Below are positions 45,979 to 54,752 of a stretch of 64,000 nucleotides of DNA, in pieces; position 1 is the stretch's first letter; each line of letters begins with the position of its first letter. The stretch comes from Nitrospirae bacterium YQR-1 (GTDB taxonomy: Bacteria > Nitrospirota > Thermodesulfovibrionia > Thermodesulfovibrionales > Magnetobacteriaceae): the NCBI GenBank assembly GCA_039908095.1, contig JAMOBJ010000008.1, positions 1 to 64,000 on the forward strand. Direction: 5' to 3'. Position numbers and translations under genes: made by a program. Below the pieces are notes generated by a model that did not search any database, was not told the origin of the DNA, and saw only the letters and a list, made by a program, of their open reading frames with translations.

Positions 45979-46036
45979 ATACCAAGTAGCAGTCATTCGA
46001 TTAACTTTGTTGGCTTTGTCGAAAGCTCCTTGGTAT
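45979..46036. repeat. Dispersed intergenic repeat, copy 1
   Basis: A 58-base element bounded by ATACCAAG (45979-45986) and CTTGGTAT (46029-46036). Its reverse complement matches 53743-53799 over nearly its full length, including the shared core AAAGTTAATCGAATGA. It sits between converging genes. Confidence 0.7.
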
Positions 46037-46082
46037 AACGTGATTTATATCATGATGTTTTTTTCATACTATATTTTATTTT

Positions 46083-47966
46083 TCACCTCTGTGGCAACAG
46101 AAAATGCTTGCCGCCGTTTAGCTCATAGTTTGCCTTAAACAGAATATCACTCCATTGTTTTGTGGAATTATCAAAAGCGTCTCCGTACATGCGCCAAAAA
46201 AGCTCATGCGGGGTGGCAAGGTAAACATAATCATACTTGCCCGAACTCAACTGCTCATACCACTGCCCGATTGTCAGCTCACAGCTCCAGATATCCCCCT
46301 CAAAAAACGGCTTTCCTATTGACCAGCACCCCATGTTAAAACGCCTCGGGATTAATTCGTAACTTATAACCCTGTGCTCAAACCCCGTTGTTCCTAAAAA
46401 CACTATAAATACCTTGCTATCTGCCAAAGTCTTTGTTTTAATAAACTCTATCTGTGCGCTAAGTTTGTGCCTGAACCATTTGACCTCATAATCAGGGTGC
46501 GCAAACACTGTGGTTACATTTTTAAGTACCGGATACCGTATGAAAAACAATGACGTTAACAGTACATAAAAAATCAGCAGCTTATATTGTCCATGCTTAG
46601 GCTTAAAACCACTTTCAGGAAGTATAAAGCCATATAGAACCAGTGAAAACGACAGCAGATACGTCCCCGTATATCTCTCAAATGAGGCAAGCAGTTTTCC
46701 CTCATACGGCCCAAGATTAAACAAATATACTTTTAATATCCCTGTCAGGTATATTACAAAAAACACAGCCATGACTGTAAAGACCCACAGTACCCGCCCC
46801 CTGTATCCACTTCTTAGCGCAAACACCGTAGCAAATAAGCACATAAACAGTATAAACCACGCCTTTATGTTAAATGAACCAACTTCTCGTCCCCGGTCTT
46901 TAAGTGCACTAAGAAAGTTATTTACTATTTCCCTCTGGGTTTCATCTTTTGGGGATTTCACGGCGTCAATAAGGGACTGTTTGGATGATTGAATCAGATT
47001 TGGAATCTGTCCGCCATTTTCGTGCTTTATGTGCATTTTCCAACTGGTTGAGGCTATTGGTGAACTCAGTGCAAAGGCTAGGACTGTAATAATGAGCGCA
47101 CTGCTTTGAACAGGCAGCTTATCCCGTAAAACTCTGACGATGAAATGCCCTGAAATCATAACAGTTAACACAACTGCAAAGAAAAACCCTGAGGCTTTAA
47201 AAAGAGTGAGGGCAAATAAAACAGGTATATACACGGCCAAAGATTTTTTGCCGCCGCTGTCTCTGAAATAAGCCGCTGCCGCCATGCCGAAATAGACGCC
47301 AAGTACCTGATCAACCATTATTGAGACCATTGTTTGAAAAAAAATAATAACCAGCGTATAAAAAACTGCTATTGTGATTATTATAAACAGCGCATGCCGT
47401 CTAAAGGAAAACCCACGAAAAAAAACCATAATAGGCGCAAGCAGTAGAACAAATTGAGCAAAGTAGAGAGTGTGCTCCTTAAAGCCGGAAACTGCTGTGA
47501 AAAAGTATTGAAACAAATTAGCACCGGGACTGTAATACCAGAAAGTCACAGGGCCTGCCGGGGTGCTGAGTGCCCCGCTTTGGTACATATCTTTTGTCAT
47601 AAGTCCCCAGTGGGAAAACTCATCCCATGAGGAAAGTGTGTATCCACGGGTTTTATATATGAAAAATGCCGACAACACCAGGAAAGTAACGATTCCCGGT
47701 GTAAAAAATTCAAAAAACAAATTTCTATATCTTAATACAATTAACAGTACCGCTAAAATAAGAAAAAACAGTCCTAAGACAAAGACAATGAGGCTGCCGG
47801 TTTTTAAAATCCCCAGAAGTGACGACACATAGACCAGAGCAACAACAAGTGAGACGCCTGAAAACAGGGAAAGTTCGGCATCCTCCCGCATCAGAAATTT
47901 AATTGCAAATCCGTATCCTGTTATTGATAGTAATGTAATAATTTCAAACACGGCTGTTGTTAGCAT
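46083..47966 (-). CDS. Large multi-pass membrane protein, possible GT-C glycosyltransferase
   Basis: 627 residues with about twelve membrane helices and a C-terminal soluble part. The first large loop has S-S-W-D-E-F-S-H-W, an acidic motif placed where GT-C enzymes keep the catalytic Asp/Glu, and the K-T-R-G-Y lead. It differs from the other membrane proteins in the window. A surface-glycan role fits the neighbouring Wzm/Wzt exporter but is inferred. Confidence 0.6.
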   Translation of the reverse strand: MLTTAVFEIITLLSITGYGFAIKFLMREDAELSLFSGVSLVVALVYVSSLLGILKTGSLIVFVLGLFFLILAVLLIVLRYRNLFFEFFTPGIVTFLVLSAFFIYKTRGYTLSSWDEFSHWGLMTKDMYQSGALSTPAGPVTFWYYSPGANLFQYFFTAVSGFKEHTLYFAQFVLLLAPIMVFFRGFSFRRHALFIIITIAVFYTLVIIFFQTMVSIMVDQVLGVYFGMAAAAYFRDSGGKKSLAVYIPVLFALTLFKASGFFFAVVLTVMISGHFIVRVLRDKLPVQSSALIITVLAFALSSPIASTSWKMHIKHENGGQIPNLIQSSKQSLIDAVKSPKDETQREIVNNFLSALKDRGREVGSFNIKAWFILFMCLFATVFALRSGYRGRVLWVFTVMAVFFVIYLTGILKVYLFNLGPYEGKLLASFERYTGTYLLSFSLVLYGFILPESGFKPKHGQYKLLIFYVLLTSLFFIRYPVLKNVTTVFAHPDYEVKWFRHKLSAQIEFIKTKTLADSKVFIVFLGTTGFEHRVISYELIPRRFNMGCWSIGKPFFEGDIWSCELTIGQWYEQLSSGKYDYVYLATPHELFWRMYGDAFDNSTKQWSDILFKANYELNGGKHFLLPQR

Positions 47967-48007
47967 AAAAATAGTTGCGCTGGTTTGTAAATAGGCTCAA
48001 AAGTTTC

Positions 48008-48029
48008 ATACCAAGTTGCTACTTGGTAT
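48008..48029. repeat. Dispersed intergenic repeat, minimal palindromic copy
   Basis: A perfect inverted repeat: ATACCAAGT (48008-48016), TGCT loop, ACTTGGTAT (48021-48029). It consists only of the end sequences of the 58-base element at 45979, as if the centre were lost. Confidence 0.65.
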
Positions 48030-48045
48030 TAGTATTAGAAATTAC

Positions 48046-48315
48046 TTATCTTTGAATTAAAATACCCTTTTTATAGTAGCTTTTCCATATCGAAAACCCA
48101 ACACCAATCAATATACAGATTATGTGAATCAGCACTAATATCTTTCGCATGACCGCAATACCGCTTCCAAGAAAAAGCACTATCCAGTTTATTTTAGCCA
48201 CATAAAAAAGTAAACCCAGCGGGAACATAAGAAAAAATATGGCCAAACTTGCCATATATCCAAACAAAACCCCTTTACCTATAACTATCAATAGTTTTTT
48301 TGTACTCTCTTCCAT
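48046..48315 (-). CDS. Small membrane protein of unknown function
   Basis: 89 residues with two to three hydrophobic helices (about 9-37, 42-58 and 59-77). It overlaps the end of rnhA by 28 bases and has a good GAAGGA-type ribosome site inside rnhA. No family is recognised. Confidence 0.55.
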   Translation of the reverse strand: MEESTKKLLIVIGKGVLFGYMASLAIFFLMFPLGLLFYVAKINWIVLFLGSGIAVMRKILVLIHIICILIGVGFSIWKSYYKKGILIQR

Positions 48316-48845
48316 CTTCCTTCACCCTCTGTTAAGTTTTTTATACGGTTATTTTCTACCGTTTTTTTCTTTTCATAGACTTCATCCACCATGAGGTTAT
48401 CTCCGGCGGCGGCGTGTTTGGATAACCGGTCACAGATTTCGTTTTCCTCATCTCCGGTGTGCCCCCGTATCCAATAAAAACCGGCTTCATGTATGAGTGT
48501 AAGCGATAATAGTTTTTCCCACAGGTCGGAGTTTAACGCAGGCTTACCATCGGCCTTGCGCCAACCGCGCTTTTTCCAGCTCTGTACCCATCCCTTTGTC
48601 ATAGCATCAACAAGCAGCCGGGAATCACTATAGATATTTACAGCACACTTTCTTTTTAAAACCGAAAGGCCGGCTATTGCCGCCATAATTTCCATGCGGT
48701 TGTTAGTTGTAAGACGGTAGCCGCCTGAGACCTCTTTCCGCTTATCTTCAAATAGCAAGACAGCCGCAAACCCGCCCGGCCCGGGATTACCGATGCAGGC
48801 ACCGTCTGTATATATCTCTACCAGAGGTAAATCTTCCAAGCTCAC
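48288..48845 (-). CDS. rnhA: Ribonuclease HI
   Basis: 185 residues. Catalytic D14 (Y-T-D-G-A-C), E52 (N-R-M-E), D74 (Y-S-D-S) and D139 plus the G-H-T-G loop identify RNase HI, which cuts RNA in RNA-DNA hybrids. About 40 C-terminal residues extend beyond the usual length. The GTG start lies 6 bases after the proA stop. Confidence 0.94.
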   Translation of the reverse strand: MSLEDLPLVEIYTDGACIGNPGPGGFAAVLLFEDKRKEVSGGYRLTTNNRMEIMAAIAGLSVLKRKCAVNIYSDSRLLVDAMTKGWVQSWKKRGWRKADGKPALNSDLWEKLLSLTLIHEAGFYWIRGHTGDEENEICDRLSKHAAAGDNLMVDEVYEKKKTVENNRIKNLTEGEGRWKRVQKNY

Positions 48846-48851
48846 AGCAGC

Positions 48852-50108
48852 CTACACTCTTAACTGCCCGTCTCCCAGCACTATAAATTTCTTGCACGTC
48901 AGGTCCTCCAACCCCATAGGCCCGCGGGCATGTAACTTATCCGTTGATATACCTATCTCAGCGCCTAATCCAAACTGTCCACCGTCGTTTAGCCGTGTTG
49001 ATGCGTTAACCATTACGGCTGCCGAGTCCACCTCTTTTAAAAATCTCATCGCCCTGCCGTGGTCTTTTGTCACAATGGCCTCTGTATGTGATGAGCTGTA
49101 TGTGTTTATATGCTCCATAGCCTCATCTATGCCGGCCACCACACGGACATTCATCTTAAGCGCCAGGTACTCATTGTAGTAATCCTCATCTTTAACAGCC
49201 TGCAACTGCGGGCATAACTGTACGCTCTTTGCACAACCCAGAATTTCCACCCCGGCAGCCTTAAGGCGTTGTACCATGTTGGGTAAAAACTCCGCCGCCA
49301 CAGGGGCGTCAACCAGCAAGGTCTCCATGGCATTACACGTGCCCGGTCGCTGCACCTTTGCATTAAAACAGATATTATAAGCCATCTCTAAATCACAATC
49401 CCTGTCTATAAACACATGACACACGCCCTTGTAGTGTTTCAGTACCGGAATTGTGGAGTTTTCAACAACAGCCCTGATTAACCCCTCCCCTCCGCGTGGT
49501 ATCACTAAGTCCACAAGAGTATCCAGTTTCAGAAGTTCATTAACGGCCGCCCTATCGGTATTTTCTATAAATGTGACAACTCCGTCATGCAGTCCCCCGC
49601 CTCGTACCGCTTCTTTGAGGATAGAAACTATTGCGGCATTTGAATTAACCGCCTCAGAGCCGCCCCTTAAGATAACTGAATTACCGGCCTTTATACACAA
49701 ACCTGCAGCATCCGCAGTCACATTAGGCCTTGACTCATATATTATGCAGATTGACCCTATTGGAACCATCATCCTGCCTACCATCATTTCATTAGGCCGT
49801 TTCCACATTCTAACTATCTCGCCAACCGGATCAGCCATTGCGGCCACCTCTCTGAGGCCGGCTGCCATCTCCTCTATACGCTTAGGGTTAAGCATCAATC
49901 TGTCAATCATTGCATCACTTAAACCTGCAGCTTTAGCTCTTTCCACATCTTTAGCATTTTCGCTTATTAAAGTGTCGCTCCGTGATATTAACAGGTCAGC
50001 CATTTTCCTTAAAACCTTGTCTTTAACTTCCGTGTTAGCCTTTGCTATTGACCTTGCACCGGCCTTGGCCTCCCTCGCCTTTGTTTCCACATATGCTCTT
50101 ATACTCAC
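48852..50108 (-). CDS. proA: Glutamate-5-semialdehyde dehydrogenase (gamma-glutamyl phosphate reductase)
   Basis: 418 residues. Second step of proline synthesis. The aldehyde dehydrogenase fold shows the catalytic Cys in R-P-G-T-C-N-A-M-E, plus V-I-P-R-G-G and N-A-S-T-R-L-N-D-G. The GTG start (GGAGG 5 bases upstream) overlaps the glycosyltransferase stop by 4 bases. proB is not adjacent. Confidence 0.95.
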   Translation of the reverse strand: MSIRAYVETKAREAKAGARSIAKANTEVKDKVLRKMADLLISRSDTLISENAKDVERAKAAGLSDAMIDRLMLNPKRIEEMAAGLREVAAMADPVGEIVRMWKRPNEMMVGRMMVPIGSICIIYESRPNVTADAAGLCIKAGNSVILRGGSEAVNSNAAIVSILKEAVRGGGLHDGVVTFIENTDRAAVNELLKLDTLVDLVIPRGGEGLIRAVVENSTIPVLKHYKGVCHVFIDRDCDLEMAYNICFNAKVQRPGTCNAMETLLVDAPVAAEFLPNMVQRLKAAGVEILGCAKSVQLCPQLQAVKDEDYYNEYLALKMNVRVVAGIDEAMEHINTYSSSHTEAIVTKDHGRAMRFLKEVDSAAVMVNASTRLNDGGQFGLGAEIGISTDKLHARGPMGLEDLTCKKFIVLGDGQLRV

Positions 50109-51223
50109 CGTACCTCCTTATCTGTCTTGCACTTATATGCTCCTTCGCATATTTTATAAATTGATTCGGCTGTTTTATCCCATGTACAACTTTTAGCGTG
50201 TTTTAATCCCCTTGCTATCATATCATTTCTAAGGTCATTATCTCTTGCCACTGTTAAAATCAGTTTCCCCAGCGTTGCTGCATCCTCTGCCTTAAAAAAA
50301 AGTGCAATGTCCTTTCCGGTTTCATAAAGCGCCTCTATGTTTGACGATATCACCGGCACTCCGGAGGCCATTGCCTCTAATAGCTTCATCCCCGAGCCCT
50401 CTGATAGAGTCGGCTCTATGAAAATCTCCGCAGCAGAGTACCACATCGGCAGCTCCTCATACGTTACCGTATCAATGTATATCAGCCTCTCATCTTCAGG
50501 CAGTTGCCCGTCATAGTGGTCCCTCTCCCCTATTATAACAAGCTTATAGGGGATGCGGTCACATATTTCAAAGAAAGCCTTAATAACAGCCTTTAGATTT
50601 TTATACGAAAACAGTGTGCCAAAATAAAGTATATACGGTGAGTTTATATCCTTTGACATTATAAATTCCCGCTTGGCTTCACTGTGCATGGGTTTAAAAA
50701 AAAGAGTATCCACCGCCGCCCCTACCACTGCAATCCTGTCAGGGTTTAGATTAAATTCCCTTACAAGTTCGTTTTTTATAAACTCCGACAAGGTTACTAC
50801 CTCTATGTGCTTTTGTGAGAGCTTCTCAAGAAAACTTTTGAAATACTGCCCGATGAGTCCGAACTCCTCCGTGGCGTACACAGGGTTTAAGTCATAAACC
50901 GTGACGACAAGAGGCGTGGTGGTTACTACAGGGAATTCAGTGTTTGGACAGAACAGGACGTCTATTTCATGTTCTTTCAGCAGATACGGCAAAATAGTGT
51001 TGTTAAACATGAGTCTGCTTAGGCTGTTTAGCACATTAAGGGGGCCTGAAATATCCTCAGGCGTCTCCACAAGACGGTAATCACCGGCCTTCCAAAGAGG
51101 GTACGGGGCAAATACAGTTGTGGTTTGCTCCATAAGACACAGGCGTCCTCCAACCTCTTTTGTAAACAGACCGGCACTAACGGGCTTTTTTCCTAAAAAA
51201 GCGGCATTTATCCCTAATTTCAT
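50105..51223 (-). CDS. Family 4 glycosyltransferase
   Basis: 372 residues, GT-B fold. The C-terminal donor site is visible: Y-F-G-T-L-F-S-Y-K-N-L, E-P-T-L-S-E-G-S-G-M-K-L-L-E-A-M-A-S-G-V-P-V-I with the E-x7-E pattern. It probably adds a sugar in surface-glycan synthesis; donor and acceptor are unknown. I prefer the ATG at 51223 over the GTG directly before it. Confidence 0.88.
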   Translation of the reverse strand: MKLGINAAFLGKKPVSAGLFTKEVGGRLCLMEQTTTVFAPYPLWKAGDYRLVETPEDISGPLNVLNSLSRLMFNNTILPYLLKEHEIDVLFCPNTEFPVVTTTPLVVTVYDLNPVYATEEFGLIGQYFKSFLEKLSQKHIEVVTLSEFIKNELVREFNLNPDRIAVVGAAVDTLFFKPMHSEAKREFIMSKDINSPYILYFGTLFSYKNLKAVIKAFFEICDRIPYKLVIIGERDHYDGQLPEDERLIYIDTVTYEELPMWYSAAEIFIEPTLSEGSGMKLLEAMASGVPVISSNIEALYETGKDIALFFKAEDAATLGKLILTVARDNDLRNDMIARGLKHAKSCTWDKTAESIYKICEGAYKCKTDKEVR

Positions 51224-51349
51224 CACTTTTACAGCTTCCCTTGTTTTTGACTTTCAGGTATAATGATAAGAACCTTTGAGTTATTATAGTATAAAAGGAC
51301 TTGTTGTTGTAAGTTTTTTTGAAAACAGGCAGGGTGTATTAAACAGGGT

Positions 51350-52402
51350 ATGATAGTTTCAGGGTTAATTGTAGGGTTTATGCTGGGGTGGGTGCTGCAG
51401 CGGGGACGCGTATGTATGAACTCCGCCTTCAGAGATATTATTTTTGTTGCCGACACGGTTACATTCAGAGCCTACCTGACCGCCCTTTTAATAACAATAG
51501 TCGGGGCAAACCTGCTTGAGGACTACGGGCTTGTCAAGACTCTCTATAGACAGGGGTTTATGCCATATGCCAACATCTTAGGGGGCTACATCTTTGGTAT
51601 CGGGATAGTGGTGGCGGGAGGGTGTGCCAGCGGTATCTGGTACAAGGTCGGCGAGGGAATGGTACCTTCATGGGTGTCGGTTATGGGTTTTGCTATCGGT
51701 CTTCTGACCACTACAGAGGGAATACTTTTGAAGGTTTATCAGATAATTTCAAACTACCAGTTGTGGCTTACCAACAGCGGCATAAAGCTGCTCACCACAA
51801 AAGAGGTCGAAGAGTCCTGGGCGGGCGGATTTGATCTCTATCCGCTTACGCTCTTTAACTTATTTGGTGTTAACAAGTGGATAGTTATTGCCGTGTTAGC
51901 CGTGTTGTTTCTGATTATCATAATACGGGGGGAATTCTCAAGGCCGAGGGTTGGGTATGCGTGGTACGTATCGGGAGGTTTGCTGGGACTTACGGCGGTG
52001 GCGGCGTGGTGGGCCTCCGACCATTTTGGCGGCAAACCACGCGGACTGTCATTTTCCGGCCCCACCATTGAACTCTTCAGGTGGGTTGCACAAGGGGATG
52101 AGCCCACGTGGAGCATTTTTTTAATCATCGGGATGGTCATTGGCTCATTTGTAAGCGCCAAAGGATTAAAGGAATTCAAATTAAAAACCACCGCCAATGC
52201 ACAGGAACTGGTAAAGGTGTTTTTTGGAGGAATTCTTATGGGATTTGGTTCGGCTATCGGAGGCGGCTGCAACATCGGACACGGCCTTACAGGTGCTTCC
52301 ACCCTAGCGGTTTCAAGTATTGTCGCTATAATATTTATTGTTTTAGGTAACTGGACTATGGTCTATTTTATGTTTATCAGGCCGATGAGGGAAGATGATT
52401 GA
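51350..52402 (+). CDS. YeeE/YedE-family sulfur-compound transporter
   Basis: 350 residues with about nine membrane segments and the family's conserved Cys motifs G-R-V-C-M-N-S-A-F-R-D, G-G-C-A-S-G and G-G-G-C-N-I-G-H-G. Characterised members take up thiosulfate through these Cys residues. The C-terminus overlaps the frame of the pentaheme cytochrome gene, so the two are likely one operon. Confidence 0.9.
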   Translation: MIVSGLIVGFMLGWVLQRGRVCMNSAFRDIIFVADTVTFRAYLTALLITIVGANLLEDYGLVKTLYRQGFMPYANILGGYIFGIGIVVAGGCASGIWYKVGEGMVPSWVSVMGFAIGLLTTTEGILLKVYQIISNYQLWLTNSGIKLLTTKEVEESWAGGFDLYPLTLFNLFGVNKWIVIAVLAVLFLIIIIRGEFSRPRVGYAWYVSGGLLGLTAVAAWWASDHFGGKPRGLSFSGPTIELFRWVAQGDEPTWSIFLIIGMVIGSFVSAKGLKEFKLKTTANAQELVKVFFGGILMGFGSAIGGGCNIGHGLTGASTLAVSSIVAIIFIVLGNWTMVYFMFIRPMREDD

Positions 52403-52433
52403 CGGCAAAAAACACAGAACATGGAGGCTTAAT

Positions 52434-53627
52434 ATGATAAAGAAATTTTTGTTTTTGACACTGCTTTTGACATTTGTTTTTAGTAAAAATGCTGTGGCTG
52501 ACTCATTTGACACGATAGATACTATGGAGGATGTTTACAAATCATCAGAGGCTTGTGCCGGCTGCCACGGCAATATATACAACCAATGGAAGACCTCCGT
52601 GCATGAATCATCTGTGCTGCATTCACTTGACGGCATATATTCCTTCATTATAGAGGGAATCGAGAGAGACCCTGCAAGAAAGAGTAAACCGCTTAAGGCA
52701 GAGGTTATGAAGTGTCTGAGCTGTCATGCTCCGGTGATGGAACATGCTTCAGAGAGGCTTGTAAAGGAGGTGGTTAACGCCATAAAGATAGCCGGAGGAA
52801 GTACTCCCGATAAGGAAGCAAAGAAAAAGGCAAAGGATATGCTTTCTCACTTAAACGTCTCCTGCTTTGTATGCCACAATCTCAAGGCGGTGCATCCGCC
52901 CGGGCAGCCGGAGGGTAAAACCATGTATGGGCTTAAAGGGCATGGTTCTACCCCGTATCACAGTATAAAGAAGACTACGTTTCTTGATAACGCCATATTT
53001 TGTATGCAGTGTCATGGGGTTTACACCGCTCCGGACAGGGAGCAGATAATTTGTAGCACCATATCACAGAGCTACAGGGACCAGTATGTGGCAGCCGGAG
53101 GGCAGGTCACGTGTCAGGAATGCCACATGAGGAGACACAATCGCGGGCACACTTTCCCGGGTGCCTATGTGCCGGAGATGCTGAGGGAGTCAATGACATT
53201 GGAGGTAAGCGCCCGTGCTATTAAGAACCAGCCCTATGGGGATAAGAAGTGGATACCTGCTGCGGCAATCACGGTAGATATTACAAACAATGCCGGACAC
53301 AGGATACCCGATGGCTGCATGTGGACTTCCCGAGTGCTTATGACTATAACAGCAACCGGCGAAAACGAAAAAGTCATCTGGTCCGCCAAAAAGGAATTCT
53401 TTGAGCCCGGGCTTGACATAGAAGGAAACAGAAGATATGACGCATGGGAAGTCAAAGACATCCTGGACTACGCCCTGCCTCCTAAAAAAACCACCACCGA
53501 AAAATACTATGCAGTATTTCCGGAAAAAGAAAAATTAGTGAAACTCGAGGTCAATATCGTCTATATTCATAAAGAAGGCCTCCAGTTTCAGGTCCATACC
53601 GATAGAAAAGTGCTGAGATATAATTGA
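52434..53627 (+). CDS. Periplasmic pentaheme c-type cytochrome
   Basis: 397 residues from the ATG at 52434 (GGAGG 6 bases before; the upstream frame from 52395 would place 13 extra residues before the signal peptide). A Sec signal (about 1-22) is followed by five C-x-x-C-H sites: C-A-G-C-H, C-L-S-C-H, C-F-V-C-H, C-M-Q-C-H and C-Q-E-C-H, with several spare His for axial ligation. The C-terminal 130 residues look beta-rich. It resembles cytochrome c554-type multiheme proteins, but the enzyme class is unassigned. Pairing with a thiosulfate-type transporter suggests a sulfur-linked role. Confidence 0.85.
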   Translation: MIKKFLFLTLLLTFVFSKNAVADSFDTIDTMEDVYKSSEACAGCHGNIYNQWKTSVHESSVLHSLDGIYSFIIEGIERDPARKSKPLKAEVMKCLSCHAPVMEHASERLVKEVVNAIKIAGGSTPDKEAKKKAKDMLSHLNVSCFVCHNLKAVHPPGQPEGKTMYGLKGHGSTPYHSIKKTTFLDNAIFCMQCHGVYTAPDREQIICSTISQSYRDQYVAAGGQVTCQECHMRRHNRGHTFPGAYVPEMLRESMTLEVSARAIKNQPYGDKKWIPAAAITVDITNNAGHRIPDGCMWTSRVLMTITATGENEKVIWSAKKEFFEPGLDIEGNRRYDAWEVKDILDYALPPKKTTTEKYYAVFPEKEKLVKLEVNIVYIHKEGLQFQVHTDRKVLRYN

Positions 53628-53652
53628 GAGAGGAAAGTTAAGAAAAGATTTT

Positions 53653-53673
53653 GGAAAGGGCAAAGCCCTTTCC
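53653..53673 (+). terminator. Probable terminator after the pentaheme cytochrome
   Basis: A perfect 9-pair stem GGAAAGGGC (53653-53661)/GCCCTTTCC (53665-53673), AAA loop, then a weak TTATT tail. Confidence 0.55.
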
Positions 53674-53742
53674 TTATTCCAATTCAAAGTCAAAAGTAAA
53701 CGCAGGCGGCTGGGAGAAAGCGACACCTCCCCTTTAGAGGAG

Positions 53743-53799
53743 ACTTCAAGGAGCTTTCAACGATGCCGGCAAAGTTAATCGAATGAATGCAACTTGTAT
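53743..53799. repeat. Dispersed intergenic repeat, copy 2 (inverted relative to copy 1)
   Basis: 57 bases matching the reverse complement of 45979-46036, with identical blocks CAAGGAGCTTTC and CAAAGTTAATCGAATGA. Its end sequences have decayed from the ATACCAAG form. It sits between converging genes. Confidence 0.65.
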
Positions 53800-53844
53800 A
53801 AGTATTTGTTTATGGAACCTTGCAAAATGTGACACTATGCAACA

Positions 53845-54750
53845 TTAACTTATCACACAGTTTCTGCCGGTCCTCTTTGCCTCATATAGGTTTTTGTCCG
53901 CCAGGGTAATAAGCATTGCAGAGGATGCATCCGATGACGGGATGACGGTTGCAACTCCAAGACTTACTGTTACATGGTCCGTTACCACCGATTTTTCGTG
54001 TTCGATATCAAGTGCAGATATGCACTGCCTTATATTTTCGCCTACCACTACAGCTCCTTTGCTGTTGGTCTCAGGCAGGATGCAGGCAAACTCCTCCCCA
54101 CCATAGCGCGCAAACATGTCCATACAACGATTCATGATTTCGGCAACGGCTTCCGATATCTTTTTAAGACAAGCATCCCCTGCCAGATGCCCGTACGTAT
54201 CATTATATAATTTAAAAAAATCGACGTCAAACAGTATAAGAGAAAGCGGCAGTTTTGTGCGCAGGCCACGTTTCCATTCACGCTCGAGATAATCATCGAA
54301 GTCTCTCCGATTATGGATTCCTGTCAAACCATCTGTCCTCGATAGCCACTCAAGCATGTCCTTATAACGTTTCAATTTCAGATGGTTATCGACCCTTATT
54401 TTGACAATTGCAGGCCGTATGGGTTTGGTTATGTAATCGACAGCGCCAAGTTCAAGACCTTTGACCTCATCCTCCTCAGACATGTTGGCCGTTATAAAAA
54501 TTACGGGGATACTCCGTGTACATTCCTCCGAGGAGAGCTTTCTACACACATCAAAACCGTTTATATCCGGCATCACTACATCCAAAAGTATCAAATCAAA
54601 TTGGTCACGGCGTGCAATCTCCAATGCCTTACTGCCGGACATTGCAAAGGTAATGTCATAATTACCTTCCAGTACACTGTTTAGAGCGTGTATGTTAATA
54701 GGTTCATCATCTACTATGAGGATACTTTCCCTTTTTTGGTTGATTACCAT
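53845..54750 (-). CDS. Response regulator with GGDEF diguanylate cyclase output
   Basis: 301 residues from the ATG at 54750 (the frame extends 12 codons into the kinase gene). An N-terminal receiver domain has D57 in L-L-D-V-V-M-P and the K of I-T-K-P. The GGDEF domain has an intact G-G-E-E-F (217-221) and an R-C-M-D inhibitory I-site (208-211) five residues before it. It should make cyclic di-GMP when phosphorylated, under product inhibition. It starts 2 bases after the giant hybrid kinase, its likely partner. Confidence 0.93.
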   Translation of the reverse strand: MVINQKRESILIVDDEPINIHALNSVLEGNYDITFAMSGSKALEIARRDQFDLILLDVVMPDINGFDVCRKLSSEECTRSIPVIFITANMSEEDEVKGLELGAVDYITKPIRPAIVKIRVDNHLKLKRYKDMLEWLSRTDGLTGIHNRRDFDDYLEREWKRGLRTKLPLSLILFDVDFFKLYNDTYGHLAGDACLKKISEAVAEIMNRCMDMFARYGGEEFACILPETNSKGAVVVGENIRQCISALDIEHEKSVVTDHVTVSLGVATVIPSSDASSAMLITLADKNLYEAKRTGRNCVIS

Positions 54751-54752
54751 AA

